DNA from: Cupriavidus lacunae
Lineage (GTDB): Bacteria > Pseudomonadota > Gammaproteobacteria > Burkholderiales > Burkholderiaceae
Direction: 5' to 3'
Length of the DNA: 64,000 nt
Assembly (NCBI RefSeq): GCF_003353055.1
Contig: NZ_QKWJ01000020.1
Location: forward strand, 1 to 64,000
Below the pieces are notes generated by a model. It did not search any database and was not told the DNA's origin. It was given only the letters and a program-made list of their open reading frames with translations. Shown piece by piece: positions 39,721 to 55,200 of this stretch. Positions within the stretch are counted from its first letter, which is position 1. Each line of letters begins with the position of its first letter. A program made the position numbers and the translations under genes.

Positions 39721-40268
39721 GCCGCACCATTCGTACCCGCAACCTGGCATGGACCGCATCGCCGCGCGCGCTGGCGGTGGCGGCGCTGGCCGTCGGCCTG
39801 CTGGGCGCCTGCGGCGCCAGCGACGAAGACGCGCTGCGCCAGTGGATGGACGCCACCCGCAGCGCGCGCGCCAAGCCGCCTGAGCCGGTGCCCGATGCCC
39901 GGCCCTACGTGCCGCGCGAGTACGCCGCGGCCAATGCGCCTGAGCCGTTCGCGCAGGAAAAGATCGGCGAGCTGAACAGGACGCTGGCGGATTCGCCCGA
40001 GGCCGGGCGGCGTCGCGAGCCGCTGGAGGACTACCCGCTCGAGAACTTCAAGATGCTTGGCATGATGAAGAAGAACGGGGAAACCTACGGCATCGTGCGG
40101 GTAGATAACAAGATCCACCATGTCAAGGTGGGTCAGTATCTCGGCCAGAGCTACGGCCGGGTGGTCCGCATCACGGATCAGGAGATCGTGTTGCGCGAAT
40201 TGGTCCGGGAGGGGGTATCAGAGTGGAAAGAGAAAATGACCAGCCTGAAGCTGGAGGTGGCGGCATGA
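39717..40268 (+). CDS. pilP: Type IV pilus lipoprotein PilP
   Basis: 183 residues. Lipoprotein signal with Cys32 in LLGACGAS. The C-terminal beta domain has YGIVRVDNKIHHVKVGQYLGQSYGRVVRITDQEIVLREL, typical of PilP, which bridges PilNO to the secretin. Overlaps pilO and pilQ at ATGA junctions. Confidence 0.95.
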   Translation: MSRTIRTRNLAWTASPRALAVAALAVGLLGACGASDEDALRQWMDATRSARAKPPEPVPDARPYVPREYAAANAPEPFAQEKIGELNRTLADSPEAGRRREPLEDYPLENFKMLGMMKKNGETYGIVRVDNKIHHVKVGQYLGQSYGRVVRITDQEIVLRELVREGVSEWKEKMTSLKLEVAA

Positions 40269-42406
40269 CCCCCGTGCGCTGGTATCGTGCGCTCGCGGGC
40301 GCCGCAAGAACGGTGATGGCGCTGTTGCTGGTGATTGCCGCTCCGGCCGCGCTGGCACAAAGTAACCGCATCAAGGCGGTTGACGTCAGTACGGTCGGGG
40401 AGCAGACCGTGTTCACGATCGAGCTCGAACGGCCGCTGGCGCAGAAGCCGGCGGACTTCACCACGCAGAACCCGGCACGGCTTGCGATCGATTTCTTCGA
40501 TACCGGCTTTGACAAGCGGCGCGCGCAGTATGACTACGGTGGCAAGCTGCTCAAGGCCGCCAACGTGGTGCAGATTGGCGATCGTACCCGCGTGATCCTC
40601 GACCTCACGCGCAACGCCACCTATCGCACCGACCAGCGCGGCAACTACTTCGTGGTGGCGCTGGATAATGTGGCGCCGGCGCTCAAGAGTGCCGCGCCCA
40701 CGTTCGCGCCCGCACAGTCGGCGATGCCGGCGGGCGCAGCCGGGCGGACCTCGGTGCGCAATATCGACTTCCGGCGCGGCGCCGACGGTGCCGGCCGCGT
40801 GGTGGTGGACCTGTCCTCGCGCGACTCGGGCATCAACATCGCGCAGCAGGGCCAGAACGTGGTGGTCGACTTCCTCGCCACCACGCTGCCCGATAACCTG
40901 CGCCGGCGCTTTGACGTGAGCGACTTCGGCTCGCCGGTGCAGGCCATGCGCGCCTCGGATGCCAACGGCAATGCGCGCCTGACCATTGAGCCGCGCGGCC
41001 ACTGGGAGTACAGCTCGTACCAGACCGACACCCAGTTCGTGGTCGAGGTGCGACCGGTCAAGGAAGACCCGACCAAGCTCATCAGCGGCCCGGGCTACCG
41101 CGGCGAGCGCCTGTCGCTGAACTTCCAGAACATCGACATCCGCTCGCTGCTGCAGGTGTTTGCCGATTTCACCAACCTGAACATCATCACCAGCGAAAGC
41201 GTGCAGGGCAACCTTACGCTGCGCCTGAAGGACGTGCCGTGGGACCAGGCGCTGCAGATCGTGATGGATGCCAAGGGGCTGGCCTCGCGCCGCAACGGCA
41301 ATGTGCTGTGGGTGGCGCCCAAGGCCGAGCTGCAGACCAAGGAAAAGCTGGAGCTTGAGTCGCAGCAGCAGATCAACGACCTCGAGCCGATCCGCAGCCA
41401 GGTGTTCCAGCTCAACTACCAGCGCGCCGAGGACGTGCGCAAGATGCTGCTGGGCTTGAGTGCCGGCGGCGGCGGCGCCGCCGCCGCGGTACCTGTGCCC
41501 ATCGGGGTGCCGGGGGCGGCGGGCGTGAGCACGCGCATGCTGTCCAAGCGCGGTTCGCTGACGGCGGATGCGCGCACCAACCAGCTCTTTGTCTCGGATA
41601 TCGCCACCAAGCTGGAAGAGGTGCAGAACTTCATCGGCAAGATCGACATCCCGGTGCGCCAGGTGATCATCGAGGCGCGCATCGTCGAGGCGACCGATAC
41701 CTTCAGCCGCAACCTGGGCGTGAAGCTGGGCTTTGCCGGGCAGTACAACAATGCCAAGGTCGGCAACACCTACAGCAACGTGCTGCCGGGCTCGACCTCC
41801 GACAACGGCCCGTTCCTGAGCCTGCCGGCCGGCGCCATCAACGGCACCAACCCGGCCAATATCGCGGTGAGCCTGTTCAACAGCGCCGCCACGCGCTTCC
41901 TGGCGCTGGAGCTGTCGGCGCTGGAAGCGGACGGCAAGGGCAAGATCATCTCCAGCCCGCGCGTGGTCACGGCCAACAACATCAAGGCGCTGATCGAGCA
42001 GGGCACCGAGCTGCCGTACCAGGCCGCCACCTCCAGCGGCGCCACCTCGGTGCAGTTCCGCAAGGCCAACCTGAAGCTGGAAGTGACCCCGCAGATCACG
42101 CCGGAAGGCAATGTGCTGCTGGACGTGGATGTGAACAAGGACAGCGTGGGCATCCAGACCACCTCGGGCTTTGCCATCGACACCAAGCACGTGCAGACCC
42201 AGGTGCTGGTGGAGAACGGCGGCACGGTGGTGATCGGCGGTATCTACACCCAGACCGAGTCCAACGACGTGGACAAGGTGCCGCTGCTGGGCGATATCCC
42301 GGTGCTTGGCAACCTGTTCAAGAACAACGCCAAGGTGCGCAACCGCACCGAACTGCTGGTGTTCCTGACCCCGCGCATCCTGAACGAGAGCGTGTCGCTC
42401 AAATAA
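40265..42406 (+). CDS. pilQ: Type IV pilus secretin PilQ
   Basis: 713 residues. Signal peptide (to about residue 32, ...ALAQSN); two AMIN domains (about 36-140 and 165-255) that bind peptidoglycan; a secretin/TonB short N-terminal domain starting at LNFQNIDIRSLLQVFADFTNLNII; and the secretin core with VPLLGDIPVLGNLFKN and TELLVFLTPRI. It forms the outer-membrane gate for the pilus, which also serves DNA uptake. A GGAGG site and ATGA overlap mark the start at 40265. Confidence 0.97.
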   Translation: MTPVRWYRALAGAARTVMALLLVIAAPAALAQSNRIKAVDVSTVGEQTVFTIELERPLAQKPADFTTQNPARLAIDFFDTGFDKRRAQYDYGGKLLKAANVVQIGDRTRVILDLTRNATYRTDQRGNYFVVALDNVAPALKSAAPTFAPAQSAMPAGAAGRTSVRNIDFRRGADGAGRVVVDLSSRDSGINIAQQGQNVVVDFLATTLPDNLRRRFDVSDFGSPVQAMRASDANGNARLTIEPRGHWEYSSYQTDTQFVVEVRPVKEDPTKLISGPGYRGERLSLNFQNIDIRSLLQVFADFTNLNIITSESVQGNLTLRLKDVPWDQALQIVMDAKGLASRRNGNVLWVAPKAELQTKEKLELESQQQINDLEPIRSQVFQLNYQRAEDVRKMLLGLSAGGGGAAAAVPVPIGVPGAAGVSTRMLSKRGSLTADARTNQLFVSDIATKLEEVQNFIGKIDIPVRQVIIEARIVEATDTFSRNLGVKLGFAGQYNNAKVGNTYSNVLPGSTSDNGPFLSLPAGAINGTNPANIAVSLFNSAATRFLALELSALEADGKGKIISSPRVVTANNIKALIEQGTELPYQAATSSGATSVQFRKANLKLEVTPQITPEGNVLLDVDVNKDSVGIQTTSGFAIDTKHVQTQVLVENGGTVVIGGIYTQTESNDVDKVPLLGDIPVLGNLFKNNAKVRNRTELLVFLTPRILNESVSLK

Positions 42407-42445
42407 GGAGATGGCGCCCGTAGGCGCCGGATACAGTAGACTGGC

Positions 42446-42475
42446 AGGCCGCATCGAGGGATGCGGCCTTTTTTT
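42446..42475 (+). terminator. Terminator after pilQ
   Basis: AGGCCGCAT (42446-42454) / ATGCGGCCT (42461-42469) with CGAGGG loop, followed by TTTTTTT. Ends the pil operon before aroK. Confidence 0.92.
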
Positions 42476-42509
42476 GCGCGCCGCGCGCCGCGGAGCCCGG
42501 CGACAGCCC

Positions 42510-42531
42510 CCGGAGTGGACCCGGAGTGGAC
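42510..42531 (+). repeat. Tandem 11-bp duplication in the pilQ-aroK spacer
   Basis: CCGGAGTGGAC occurs twice in direct succession, 42510-42520 and 42521-42531, followed by a partial third start (CCGGA). Small and probably a slippage product. Confidence 0.6.
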
Positions 42532-42589
42532 CCGGAAATGCGGTCTATGTCGCATTCGCCACTTGCCGGCCGCGCCACAACATAAGAAG

Positions 42590-43330
42590 ATGATGCAGTT
42601 CCCAACCGGGGAGGGTGGCCCGCATGCCGCGCTCCCGAACGACAGTCCAGTGACAGCCTCAGCGACAGGGCCGGCGGCACAGCGCCAGGCCCAGGATCGG
42701 CGCGATGCCGATCGATCCGACTCCGAGCGACCGGAATCCGATCGACCCAACCTCTTTTTCGTCGGCCTGATGGGCGCCGGCAAGACCACCGTGGGCCGCA
42801 CGGTGGCGCGGCGCCTGCACTATCCGTTCTTCGATTCCGACCATGAGCTGGAGGCACACTGCGGCGTGCGCATCCCGGTGATCTTCGAGGTCGAGGGCGA
42901 AGCCGGCTTCCGCGACCGCGAGGCCGCGATGATCCGCGAACTGGCCGCGCGCCAGGGCATCGTGCTGGCCACCGGCGGCGGCGCCGTGCTGCGCGCCGAG
43001 AACCGCGAGGTGCTGAAGGCCCGCGGCACGGTGGTGTACCTGCGCGCCAGCCCGCACGACCTGTGGCTGCGTACCCGTCATGACCGCAACCGCCCGCTGC
43101 TGCAGACCGAGGACCCCAAGGGCAAGCTCGAGGCCCTGTACGCTGAGCGCGACCCGCTCTACCGCGAAGTCGCCGACTTCATCATCGAAACCGGCAAGCC
43201 CTCGGTGGCGCAGCTTGCTAATATGGTGTTGATGCAACTTGAAATGGCCGGTTTCCCGATCGATCCCCCGCAGCCGGCGTCCACGCCCGCGGGCGAGTCC
43301 GAGCCGCCGGCGCAGGACCCCAATCCATGA
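42590..43330 (+). CDS. aroK: Shikimate kinase
   Basis: About 246 residues. Phosphorylates shikimate in the pathway to chorismate. The P-loop [18 protein letters not shown], the substrate residues in FFDSDHELE and ATGGGAVLR, and the lid Arg region HDRNRPLL are visible. The kinase proper begins only at about residue 54; before it is a charged Asp/Arg/Ser-rich stretch ([18 protein letters not shown]) without similarity. Start uncertain: ATG at 42590 or 42593, or a GTG near 42650. The C-terminal Pro-rich tail overlaps aroB by 4 bases. Confidence 0.93.
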   Translation: MMQFPTGEGGPHAALPNDSPVTASATGPAAQRQAQDRRDADRSDSERPESDRPNLFFVGLMGAGKTTVGRTVARRLHYPFFDSDHELEAHCGVRIPVIFEVEGEAGFRDREAAMIRELAARQGIVLATGGGAVLRAENREVLKARGTVVYLRASPHDLWLRTRHDRNRPLLQTEDPKGKLEALYAERDPLYREVADFIIETGKPSVAQLANMVLMQLEMAGFPIDPPQPASTPAGESEPPAQDPNP

Positions 43331-44433
43331 TTACGCTTGAAGTCGACCTGGGCGAGCGCAGCTACCCCATCCATATCGGTACCGGCCTGCTGGACAATGC
43401 CGAACTGCTGCGCCCCCACGTGCGCGGGCAGCACGCCGTCATCGTCACCAATGAAACCGTCGGCCCGCTCTACGCGGCGCGCGTCGAGGCCGCCCTGGCC
43501 GCGCTCGGCAAGACCGTGCGCACGGTCACGCTGCCCGACGGCGAGGCCTTCAAGCACTGGGAAACGCTGAACCAGATCTTCGACGCGCTGCTGCAGGCCG
43601 GCGCCGACCGCAAGACCACGCTGGTGGCGCTGGGCGGCGGCGTGGTGGGCGACATGACCGGGTTTGCCGCCGCCTGCTACATGCGCGGCGTGCCCTTTGT
43701 CCAGATGCCGACCACGCTGCTGGCGCAGGTGGATTCGTCGGTGGGCGGCAAGACCGGGATCAATCACCCGCTGGGCAAGAACATGATCGGCGCGTTCCAC
43801 CAGCCCAATGCGGTGATCGCCGATATCGACACGCTGCGCACGCTGCCCCCGCGCGAACTGGCCGCCGGCATGGCCGAGGTCATCAAGCACGGCGCCATTG
43901 CCGACGCCAAGTACTTCGGCTGGATCGAACGCAATATCAAGGCGCTGAACGACTGCGACCCCGATTTGATGGCGCTCGCCGTGCAGCGCTCGTGCGAGAT
44001 CAAGGCCGGCGTGGTGGCGCAGGACGAACGCGAGGGCGGCTTGCGCGCCATCCTCAATTTCGGCCACACCTTCGGCCATGCGATCGAGGCCGGCATGGGC
44101 TACGGCGCCTGGCTGCACGGCGAGGCCGTCGGCTGCGGCATGGTGATGGCCGCCGACCTGTCGCACCGCCTTGGCTTTATCGATATCGAGACGCTGGCCC
44201 GCATCCGCACGCTGACGCAGGCGGCAATGCTGCCGGTGGTGGCCCCGGAACTGGGCGCCGAACGCTATATCGAACTGATGAAGGTCGACAAGAAGGCCGA
44301 GGCGGGCAGCGTCAAGTTCATCCTGCTGAAGAAGCTCGGCGAAGCGTTCATCACCACCGTGCCGGACGCCGACCTGCGCGCGACACTGGCGCACGCCGTC
44401 TTGAAACCTCCCACCGAGGCCCCGGTCGCCTGA
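43327..44433 (+). CDS. aroB: 3-dehydroquinate synthase
   Basis: 368 residues. Converts DAHP to 3-dehydroquinate, second step of the shikimate pathway, with NAD+ and a divalent metal. [46 protein letters not shown], and the metal site residues in [10 protein letters not shown] and WLHGEAV are present. Translationally coupled to aroK. Confidence 0.98.
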   Translation: MITLEVDLGERSYPIHIGTGLLDNAELLRPHVRGQHAVIVTNETVGPLYAARVEAALAALGKTVRTVTLPDGEAFKHWETLNQIFDALLQAGADRKTTLVALGGGVVGDMTGFAAACYMRGVPFVQMPTTLLAQVDSSVGGKTGINHPLGKNMIGAFHQPNAVIADIDTLRTLPPRELAAGMAEVIKHGAIADAKYFGWIERNIKALNDCDPDLMALAVQRSCEIKAGVVAQDEREGGLRAILNFGHTFGHAIEAGMGYGAWLHGEAVGCGMVMAADLSHRLGFIDIETLARIRTLTQAAMLPVVAPELGAERYIELMKVDKKAEAGSVKFILLKKLGEAFITTVPDADLRATLAHAVLKPPTEAPVA

Positions 44434-44481
44434 CCGATCGGTTATGCCTCGCCAACCCGCCCCAGCCACCGGACGCGCCGC

Positions 44482-45618
44482 ATGACCGACTTTGAAAGCC
44501 ATCTCGCCCCTTACGCCGCCCGCTCCGCGCAGACGCGCGGGCGGGTGCATGCCGAACCCGCATCGCTGTCGCGCAGCGAATTCCAGCGCGACCGCGACCG
44601 GGTCATCCACAGCACGGCGTTCCGGCGGCTCGAGTACAAGACCCAGGTCTTCGTCAACCATGAGGGCGACCTGTTCCGCACTCGACTTACCCACAGCCTG
44701 GAGGTGGCGCAGATCGCGCGTTCGATCGCGCGCAACCTGCGCCTCAATGAGGACCTGGTCGAAGCCATCTCGCTGGCGCACGACCTGGGCCACACGCCGT
44801 TCGGCCACGCCGGGCAGGACGCGTTGAACAACTGCATGAAGAACCACGGCGGCTTCGAGCACAACCTGCAGAGTCTGCTGGTGGTGGACGAGCTCGAAGA
44901 GCGCTATGGCGGCTTCAACGGCCTGAACCTGACCTTCGAGACGCGCGAGGGCATCCTCAAGCATTGCTCGCGGGTCAATGCCTCGGCGCTGGGCGAACTG
45001 GGCCGGCGCTTCCTGGAGGGCACGCAGCCGTCGCTGGAGGCACAGCTGGCCAACCTGGCCGACGAGATCGCCTACAACAACCACGATATCGACGACGGCC
45101 TGCGCTCGGGGCTGCTGACGCTGGAGCAGCTCGACGAGGTGCCGATGTGGGCCCGCCACCGCGCCGAAGTGGCCGATGCCTTCCCCGGCATCAACGGCCG
45201 CCGTGCCATCAACGAGACGGTTCGGCGCATGATCAATACGCTCATCGTCGACCTGATCGAGACCACCAGCCGCAATATCGCCACGGCCAACCCGCGCAGT
45301 ATCGACGCGGTGCGCGCCGCCGGCCCGCTGGTCGGCTTCAGCCCGCAGATCCATGAGGAAGCCGCGGCGCTCAAGCGCTTCCTGTTCCGGCACCTGTACC
45401 GGCACTACCTGGTGATGCGCATGTCGGCCAAGGCGCAGCGCATTGTCGGCGACCTGTTCCAGGCCTTCATGTCCGATCCGCGCCTGCTGCCGCCGCAGTA
45501 CCAGGCCGGCCACGGCGGCGACCAGTCGCGGCTGATCGCCCATTACATCGCGGGCATGACCGACCGCTACGCGATCCGCGAGCACCGCCGCATCTTCGCG
45601 GTCAGCGAAGGCAACTGA
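44482..45618 (+). CDS. dgt: Deoxyguanosinetriphosphate triphosphohydrolase-like protein
   Basis: 378 residues, HD superfamily. Metal ligands in [15 protein letters not shown] and [17 protein letters not shown], and the downstream Asp in [15 protein letters not shown]. dGTPase-like proteins cleave dNTPs to nucleoside and triphosphate; the short family often found after aroB is annotated deoxyguanosinetriphosphate triphosphohydrolase-like. 48 bases after aroB. Confidence 0.95.
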   Translation: MTDFESHLAPYAARSAQTRGRVHAEPASLSRSEFQRDRDRVIHSTAFRRLEYKTQVFVNHEGDLFRTRLTHSLEVAQIARSIARNLRLNEDLVEAISLAHDLGHTPFGHAGQDALNNCMKNHGGFEHNLQSLLVVDELEERYGGFNGLNLTFETREGILKHCSRVNASALGELGRRFLEGTQPSLEAQLANLADEIAYNNHDIDDGLRSGLLTLEQLDEVPMWARHRAEVADAFPGINGRRAINETVRRMINTLIVDLIETTSRNIATANPRSIDAVRAAGPLVGFSPQIHEEAAALKRFLFRHLYRHYLVMRMSAKAQRIVGDLFQAFMSDPRLLPPQYQAGHGGDQSRLIAHYIAGMTDRYAIREHRRIFAVSEGN

Positions 45619-45649
45619 ACGCTGCCGGGGGCGCGCAACGCGCCTCACA

Positions 45650-46492
45650 TAAATGGGGACGGATCAGGCTATCATGCGGGCTTCGATGCTCGCATGACCT
45701 GCCATGGCACGCCTTCCCCGCTTCTCTCCCGCCGGCCTTCCCGCACTGGTGTTGCAGCGCGGCAACAACCGCCAGGATGTTTTCCTGGGGCCGGACGACT
45801 ACCTGCACTACCTCGACTGCCTGCGCATGGCCGCGCGCGAGCATGATCTCGCCATCCATGCCTACACGCTGCGGCCCAACCACGTGCACCTGGTGGCGAC
45901 GCCCAAGGGTACAGACTCGCTGAGCCTGACCATGCAGGCGGTCGGACGCCGTTATGCGCGCTACTTCAACCGCGTGGCAGACCGCACCGGCACCCTGTGG
46001 GAGGGGCGCTTCCGCTCCGCGGTGTTCGATCCGGTCCAATGGATGCTGCCGGCAATGCTCTATGTCGAAGGCAACGCACTGCGTGCCGGCGAGGTGAGCA
46101 CCCCCGAGGCCGACCGCTGGAGCAGCTACCGTCATCACGCTGGCATTGAGGCCAGCCCGTTTGTAAGTGATCACTCTGCCTACTGGGAGCTCGGCAATAC
46201 GCCGTTCGAGCGCCAGTCGAACTACCGCATGCTGACTGCCGAGGGCCTCTCCGGCAGGACCCTGCAAACGCTGCGCGGCCATGCGCACAGCGGCTGGCCG
46301 CTTGGTGGCGAAGCATTCCTCGCGCAACTGGAGCGGCACGCCACGCGGCGCGTACAGCCGCTGCCGAAAGGTCGCCCCAAAAAGGTGCAAACGGTTGCGG
46401 ATCAGGGGCCTGAAGCGACATAAAGTTTATGTGTCCCTATTTAATCAAATCACAGAAACGATGCTTTGGTTAATGTGTTCTGACCCCATTTA
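45650..46492. mobile_element. RAYT element bounded by short inverted repeats
   Basis: TAAATGGGG at 45650-45658 and its exact complement CCCCATTTA at 46484-46492 bracket a Y1-type transposase gene; similarity continues inward in part (GGGGAC.G versus GGGGTCAG). A third related copy, GTGTCCCTATTTAA at about 46431, lies just after the gene, next to a near-perfect palindrome ACATAAAGTTTATGT (46418-46432). These look like the palindromic/short termini on which RAYT proteins act. Confidence 0.5.
45704..46423 (+). CDS. REP-associated tyrosine transposase (RAYT, IS200-like)
   Basis: 239 residues of the Y1_Tnp superfamily. The HUH motif is NHVHLVATP (around residue 64-72), preceded by LVLQRGNNRQDVFLGPDDYLHYLDCL; the nucleophile Tyr candidate lies in MQAVGRRYARYFNR, and the GTLWEGRFRSAVFD stretch is typical of the RAYT group. 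RAYTs are single-copy, domesticated relatives of IS200/IS605 transposases that process REP palindromes. Inserted between dgt and gltB. Confidence 0.92.
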   Translation: MARLPRFSPAGLPALVLQRGNNRQDVFLGPDDYLHYLDCLRMAAREHDLAIHAYTLRPNHVHLVATPKGTDSLSLTMQAVGRRYARYFNRVADRTGTLWEGRFRSAVFDPVQWMLPAMLYVEGNALRAGEVSTPEADRWSSYRHHAGIEASPFVSDHSAYWELGNTPFERQSNYRMLTAEGLSGRTLQTLRGHAHSGWPLGGEAFLAQLERHATRRVQPLPKGRPKKVQTVADQGPEAT

Positions 46493-46672
46493 AAAATTTT
46501 GCGAGGTCGGCACGATTCCCATATAGTTGCTCCACCCACAGTCATTGTGCGGCGCGTCACGCTCGTGTACGCCGCTGCGGCCCGCAGACAGCTCCGTCCC
46601 CGATTCCCCACCCGCCGACCGCGGCAGGGTGATTAAAGAGAGCGCGCGGTCTCCGTTCCGGTACGTCCAGCC

Positions 46673-51508
<4,836 letters not shown>

Positions 51509-51636
51509 GCACAGGCAACGGCACAGCAACCAAGCAGCGATGGGCCGCGGCAGCCGCCGCGGCCCTGACAAGATACTGACCCCACCGCGGGGCCGGCGAC
51601 GCCGCCGGTCCCGCGCAGCATGACCAAGGACGCAAC

Positions 51637-53100
<1,464 letters not shown>

Positions 53101-53117
53101 TCCGCTCCGGCCACAAC

Positions 53118-53152
53118 AAAAAGCCCGCCTGGCGCAAGCCGGCGGGCTTTTT
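53118..53152. terminator. Bidirectional terminator after gltD
   Basis: AAAAAGCCCGCC (53118-53129) and GGCGGGCTTTTT (53141-53152), with an inner GGC/GCC pair and GCAA tetraloop. A/T flanks on both sides serve gltD (plus) and the acetyltransferase gene (minus). Confidence 0.9.
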
Positions 53153-53184
53153 GGTTTTGGCGGCCGGGGCACTCAGTCGTGCGC

Positions 53185-53724
53185 TCAGGCGGCCAGCGTT
53201 CGCTCCATCAGCACCGCGCTGGCGCCGTAGCCGGCCAGCTTGGCCGCGTGCGTGGCGGCCGTTTCCGCCGCCACCGGCGCGTACCCGAGCCTGCGCCACC
53301 AGGAGGCGGCCGACTGCACCGCGATCAGCCGCGAGCGCCGCAGCCCGGCCGCGCGCGCGGCCGCCTGCGCCGCCGCGTACAGGCGCGGGGCCAGCCCGGC
53401 GCCGCGCCCGGCGGGCGCCACGGCCATGTCGTGCACGAACCAGGTGAGGGTGTCAGGCGGGGCGGCATGGCGCCAGCCATCGTCGAGCAGGCCGTCCAGC
53501 GGCGGCAGGCTGGCTTCGGGCCAGGCGTGGGTGAAGAGGTAGGCGGCGAGGGCGCCGCGCTGTCCTGGGTCATCGGCGACCCAGCAGGTGGCCGGGGACA
53601 GCGCCAGCCGGCTGGCCAGCGCGGCCTGGCTTTCCAGCAGTACCTCGGTATAGCAACTGGCTTGCGCCGCCAGCACGGCCGGCAGGTCGGCGGGGACCAT
53701 GGGCCGCACGGTGAAAATCGTCAT
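53185..53724 (-). CDS. GNAT-family N-acetyltransferase
   Basis: 179 residues. Acetyl-CoA-binding motif A reads VHDMAVAPAGRGAGLAPRLYAAA, and the C-terminal SAASWWRRLGYAPV is motif B. GNAT enzymes move acetyl from acetyl-CoA to amines; the substrate is unknown. The ATG at 53724 (MTIFTVRPMVPADL) is preferred over one 48 bases upstream because GNAT domains start this way. Confidence 0.9.
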   Translation of the reverse strand: MTIFTVRPMVPADLPAVLAAQASCYTEVLLESQAALASRLALSPATCWVADDPGQRGALAAYLFTHAWPEASLPPLDGLLDDGWRHAAPPDTLTWFVHDMAVAPAGRGAGLAPRLYAAAQAAARAAGLRRSRLIAVQSAASWWRRLGYAPVAAETAATHAAKLAGYGASAVLMERTLAA

Positions 53725-53946
53725 CGGCGGATTATAGCCGGCGCGGTCCGCGCGTCCCCGCCGATGGCGCATTTGGCCAGGCGTGGCAAGGCCTTCAGGG
53801 TTCTCCCGGCTATGGTTTACGTGTCTGTGGTGGCCTGGGCATTGTCCTTACAATTTTCAAAAAACAACGAACGGAAACCGCCTCGCAAATCCTTTTTCCC
53901 CAGAACCAGTTTGCCGCCTCCTCAGGAGACCGGCCGGAGGAAATTG

Positions 53947-55035
53947 ATGTCCGAAGTGCGCAATTTGACGCGGCTTTGGCGAGGTAAAGCGAAGTTTGCG
54001 CCGTGCCCGTCAGTGGGCGCTGCCCGGCGCTGGCTCCAGCCTTTCCTGTGCCTGTATGCCCTGGGGTGTGCCACGCTGGCGCTTGCGGTGCCAGCCATGC
54101 CGGCGCTTGCCGGGACCCAGCAGCTTGCGCGCAGCATGTCGTTCCCCGACCATCCGATGCGCCTGATCGTGCCGTTCCCGGCCGGCGGCGTGGCCGATGC
54201 CGTGGCGCGCCTGCTGGCCGAGCGGCTGTCCGTCCGCCTGGGCGTGCCGGTGGAGGTCGACAACCGCCCCGGCGGCGCGGGCACCATCGCCGGCGACGTA
54301 GTCGCCAAGGCCAGTTCCGACGGCCACACGCTGCTGCTGCACCAGGCCAATATGCTGATCCAGCCCGGACTGGAGCCGGTGCCATACGACGTCGTGCGCG
54401 ACTTTACGCCGGTGGCGCGCGTGGCCACCACGCCGCTGTTCCTGGTGATCGACGCGCGCCTGCCGATGCGCACGCCCGAGCAATGGATGATCGCGGTGAA
54501 GTCGAATCCCGGCTCCTACAGCTATGGTTACGGCCAGCCGGGCAGCCCCTCCCACCTGTACGCCGAGTACGCCGTGCGGGGCCTGCGCAGCGGCGTGCCG
54601 CTGGTGACTGCCAAGGGCGAGGCCGCCGTGGTCCAGGAGATGCTTGCCGGGCGCATCAGCGCCTGCTTCTGCTCGTTCGCCGCGGTCCAGGGCCAGGTCA
54701 GGAGCGGCGCACTGCGGCTGGTCGGCGTTACCGGCGTGGCCCGCTCGCCGCTGGCGCCGCTGGTGCCGACGCTGCAGGAGTCGGGGCTGGAAGGCTATGC
54801 CGCGGCGGCCTGGTTCGGCGTGATGGCGCCGGCCAAGACCCCGCGCGCCATTGTGGCGCGGCTGGCGGGCGAGCTCGATGGCGTAATGGGCGAGCGCGAG
54901 GTGCGTTCGCGACTGCAGGCGGCGGGCCTCACGCCGGTGCGCGACTCGCCGGAGGCGTTCGCCACCGCGATTCGCTCGGAATCGATCCAATGGCAGGTGA
55001 TCCTGAAGGATGTGGCGACCGTCCAGGAGCCTTAA
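53947..55035 (+). CDS. Bug-family (TctC-like) extracytoplasmic solute-binding protein
   Basis: 362 residues. An unusually long N-terminal part (about 55 residues) before the mature domain, with a hydrophobic signal segment LQPFLCLYALGCATLALAVPAMPALAG. The Bug fold motifs follow: FPDHPMRLIVPFPAGGVADAVARLLAERLS, VEVDNRPGGAGTIAGDVVAKASSDGHTLLL, and YSYGYGQPGSPSHLY. These proteins bind carboxylates for tripartite tricarboxylate transporters or act as sensors. No TctA/TctB is in the window. GGAGGAAA precedes the ATG. Confidence 0.93.
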   Translation: MSEVRNLTRLWRGKAKFAPCPSVGAARRWLQPFLCLYALGCATLALAVPAMPALAGTQQLARSMSFPDHPMRLIVPFPAGGVADAVARLLAERLSVRLGVPVEVDNRPGGAGTIAGDVVAKASSDGHTLLLHQANMLIQPGLEPVPYDVVRDFTPVARVATTPLFLVIDARLPMRTPEQWMIAVKSNPGSYSYGYGQPGSPSHLYAEYAVRGLRSGVPLVTAKGEAAVVQEMLAGRISACFCSFAAVQGQVRSGALRLVGVTGVARSPLAPLVPTLQESGLEGYAAAAWFGVMAPAKTPRAIVARLAGELDGVMGEREVRSRLQAAGLTPVRDSPEAFATAIRSESIQWQVILKDVATVQEP

Positions 55036-55168
55036 GCCGCACTGCAGCAAACCGCGTTGGTCCGGTTCGGGGCCCGGCCTGGGCCCGCTAGGACGATTCT
55101 GAGCCTTCTCGGGCAGGATTCATGTGGCGCGGGACACACGGGTGCCAGCAGGGCTAGGTAGTAGACCT

Positions 55169-55174
55169 TATAAT
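55169..55174 (+). promoter_or_regulatory. Consensus -10 box of the mla operon
   Basis: TATAAT 27-32 bases upstream of the mlaF GTG, giving a leader of about 20 nt. No good -35 element at 17 bases. Confidence 0.45.
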
Positions 55175-55200
55175 GCGCGCCTGTCCCGACCGGTGCCAAC

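Noticed and set aside
40178..42454. Long minus-strand open frame opposite pilQ
   Set aside because: Mirror frame of a certain secretin gene with no start signal or domain.
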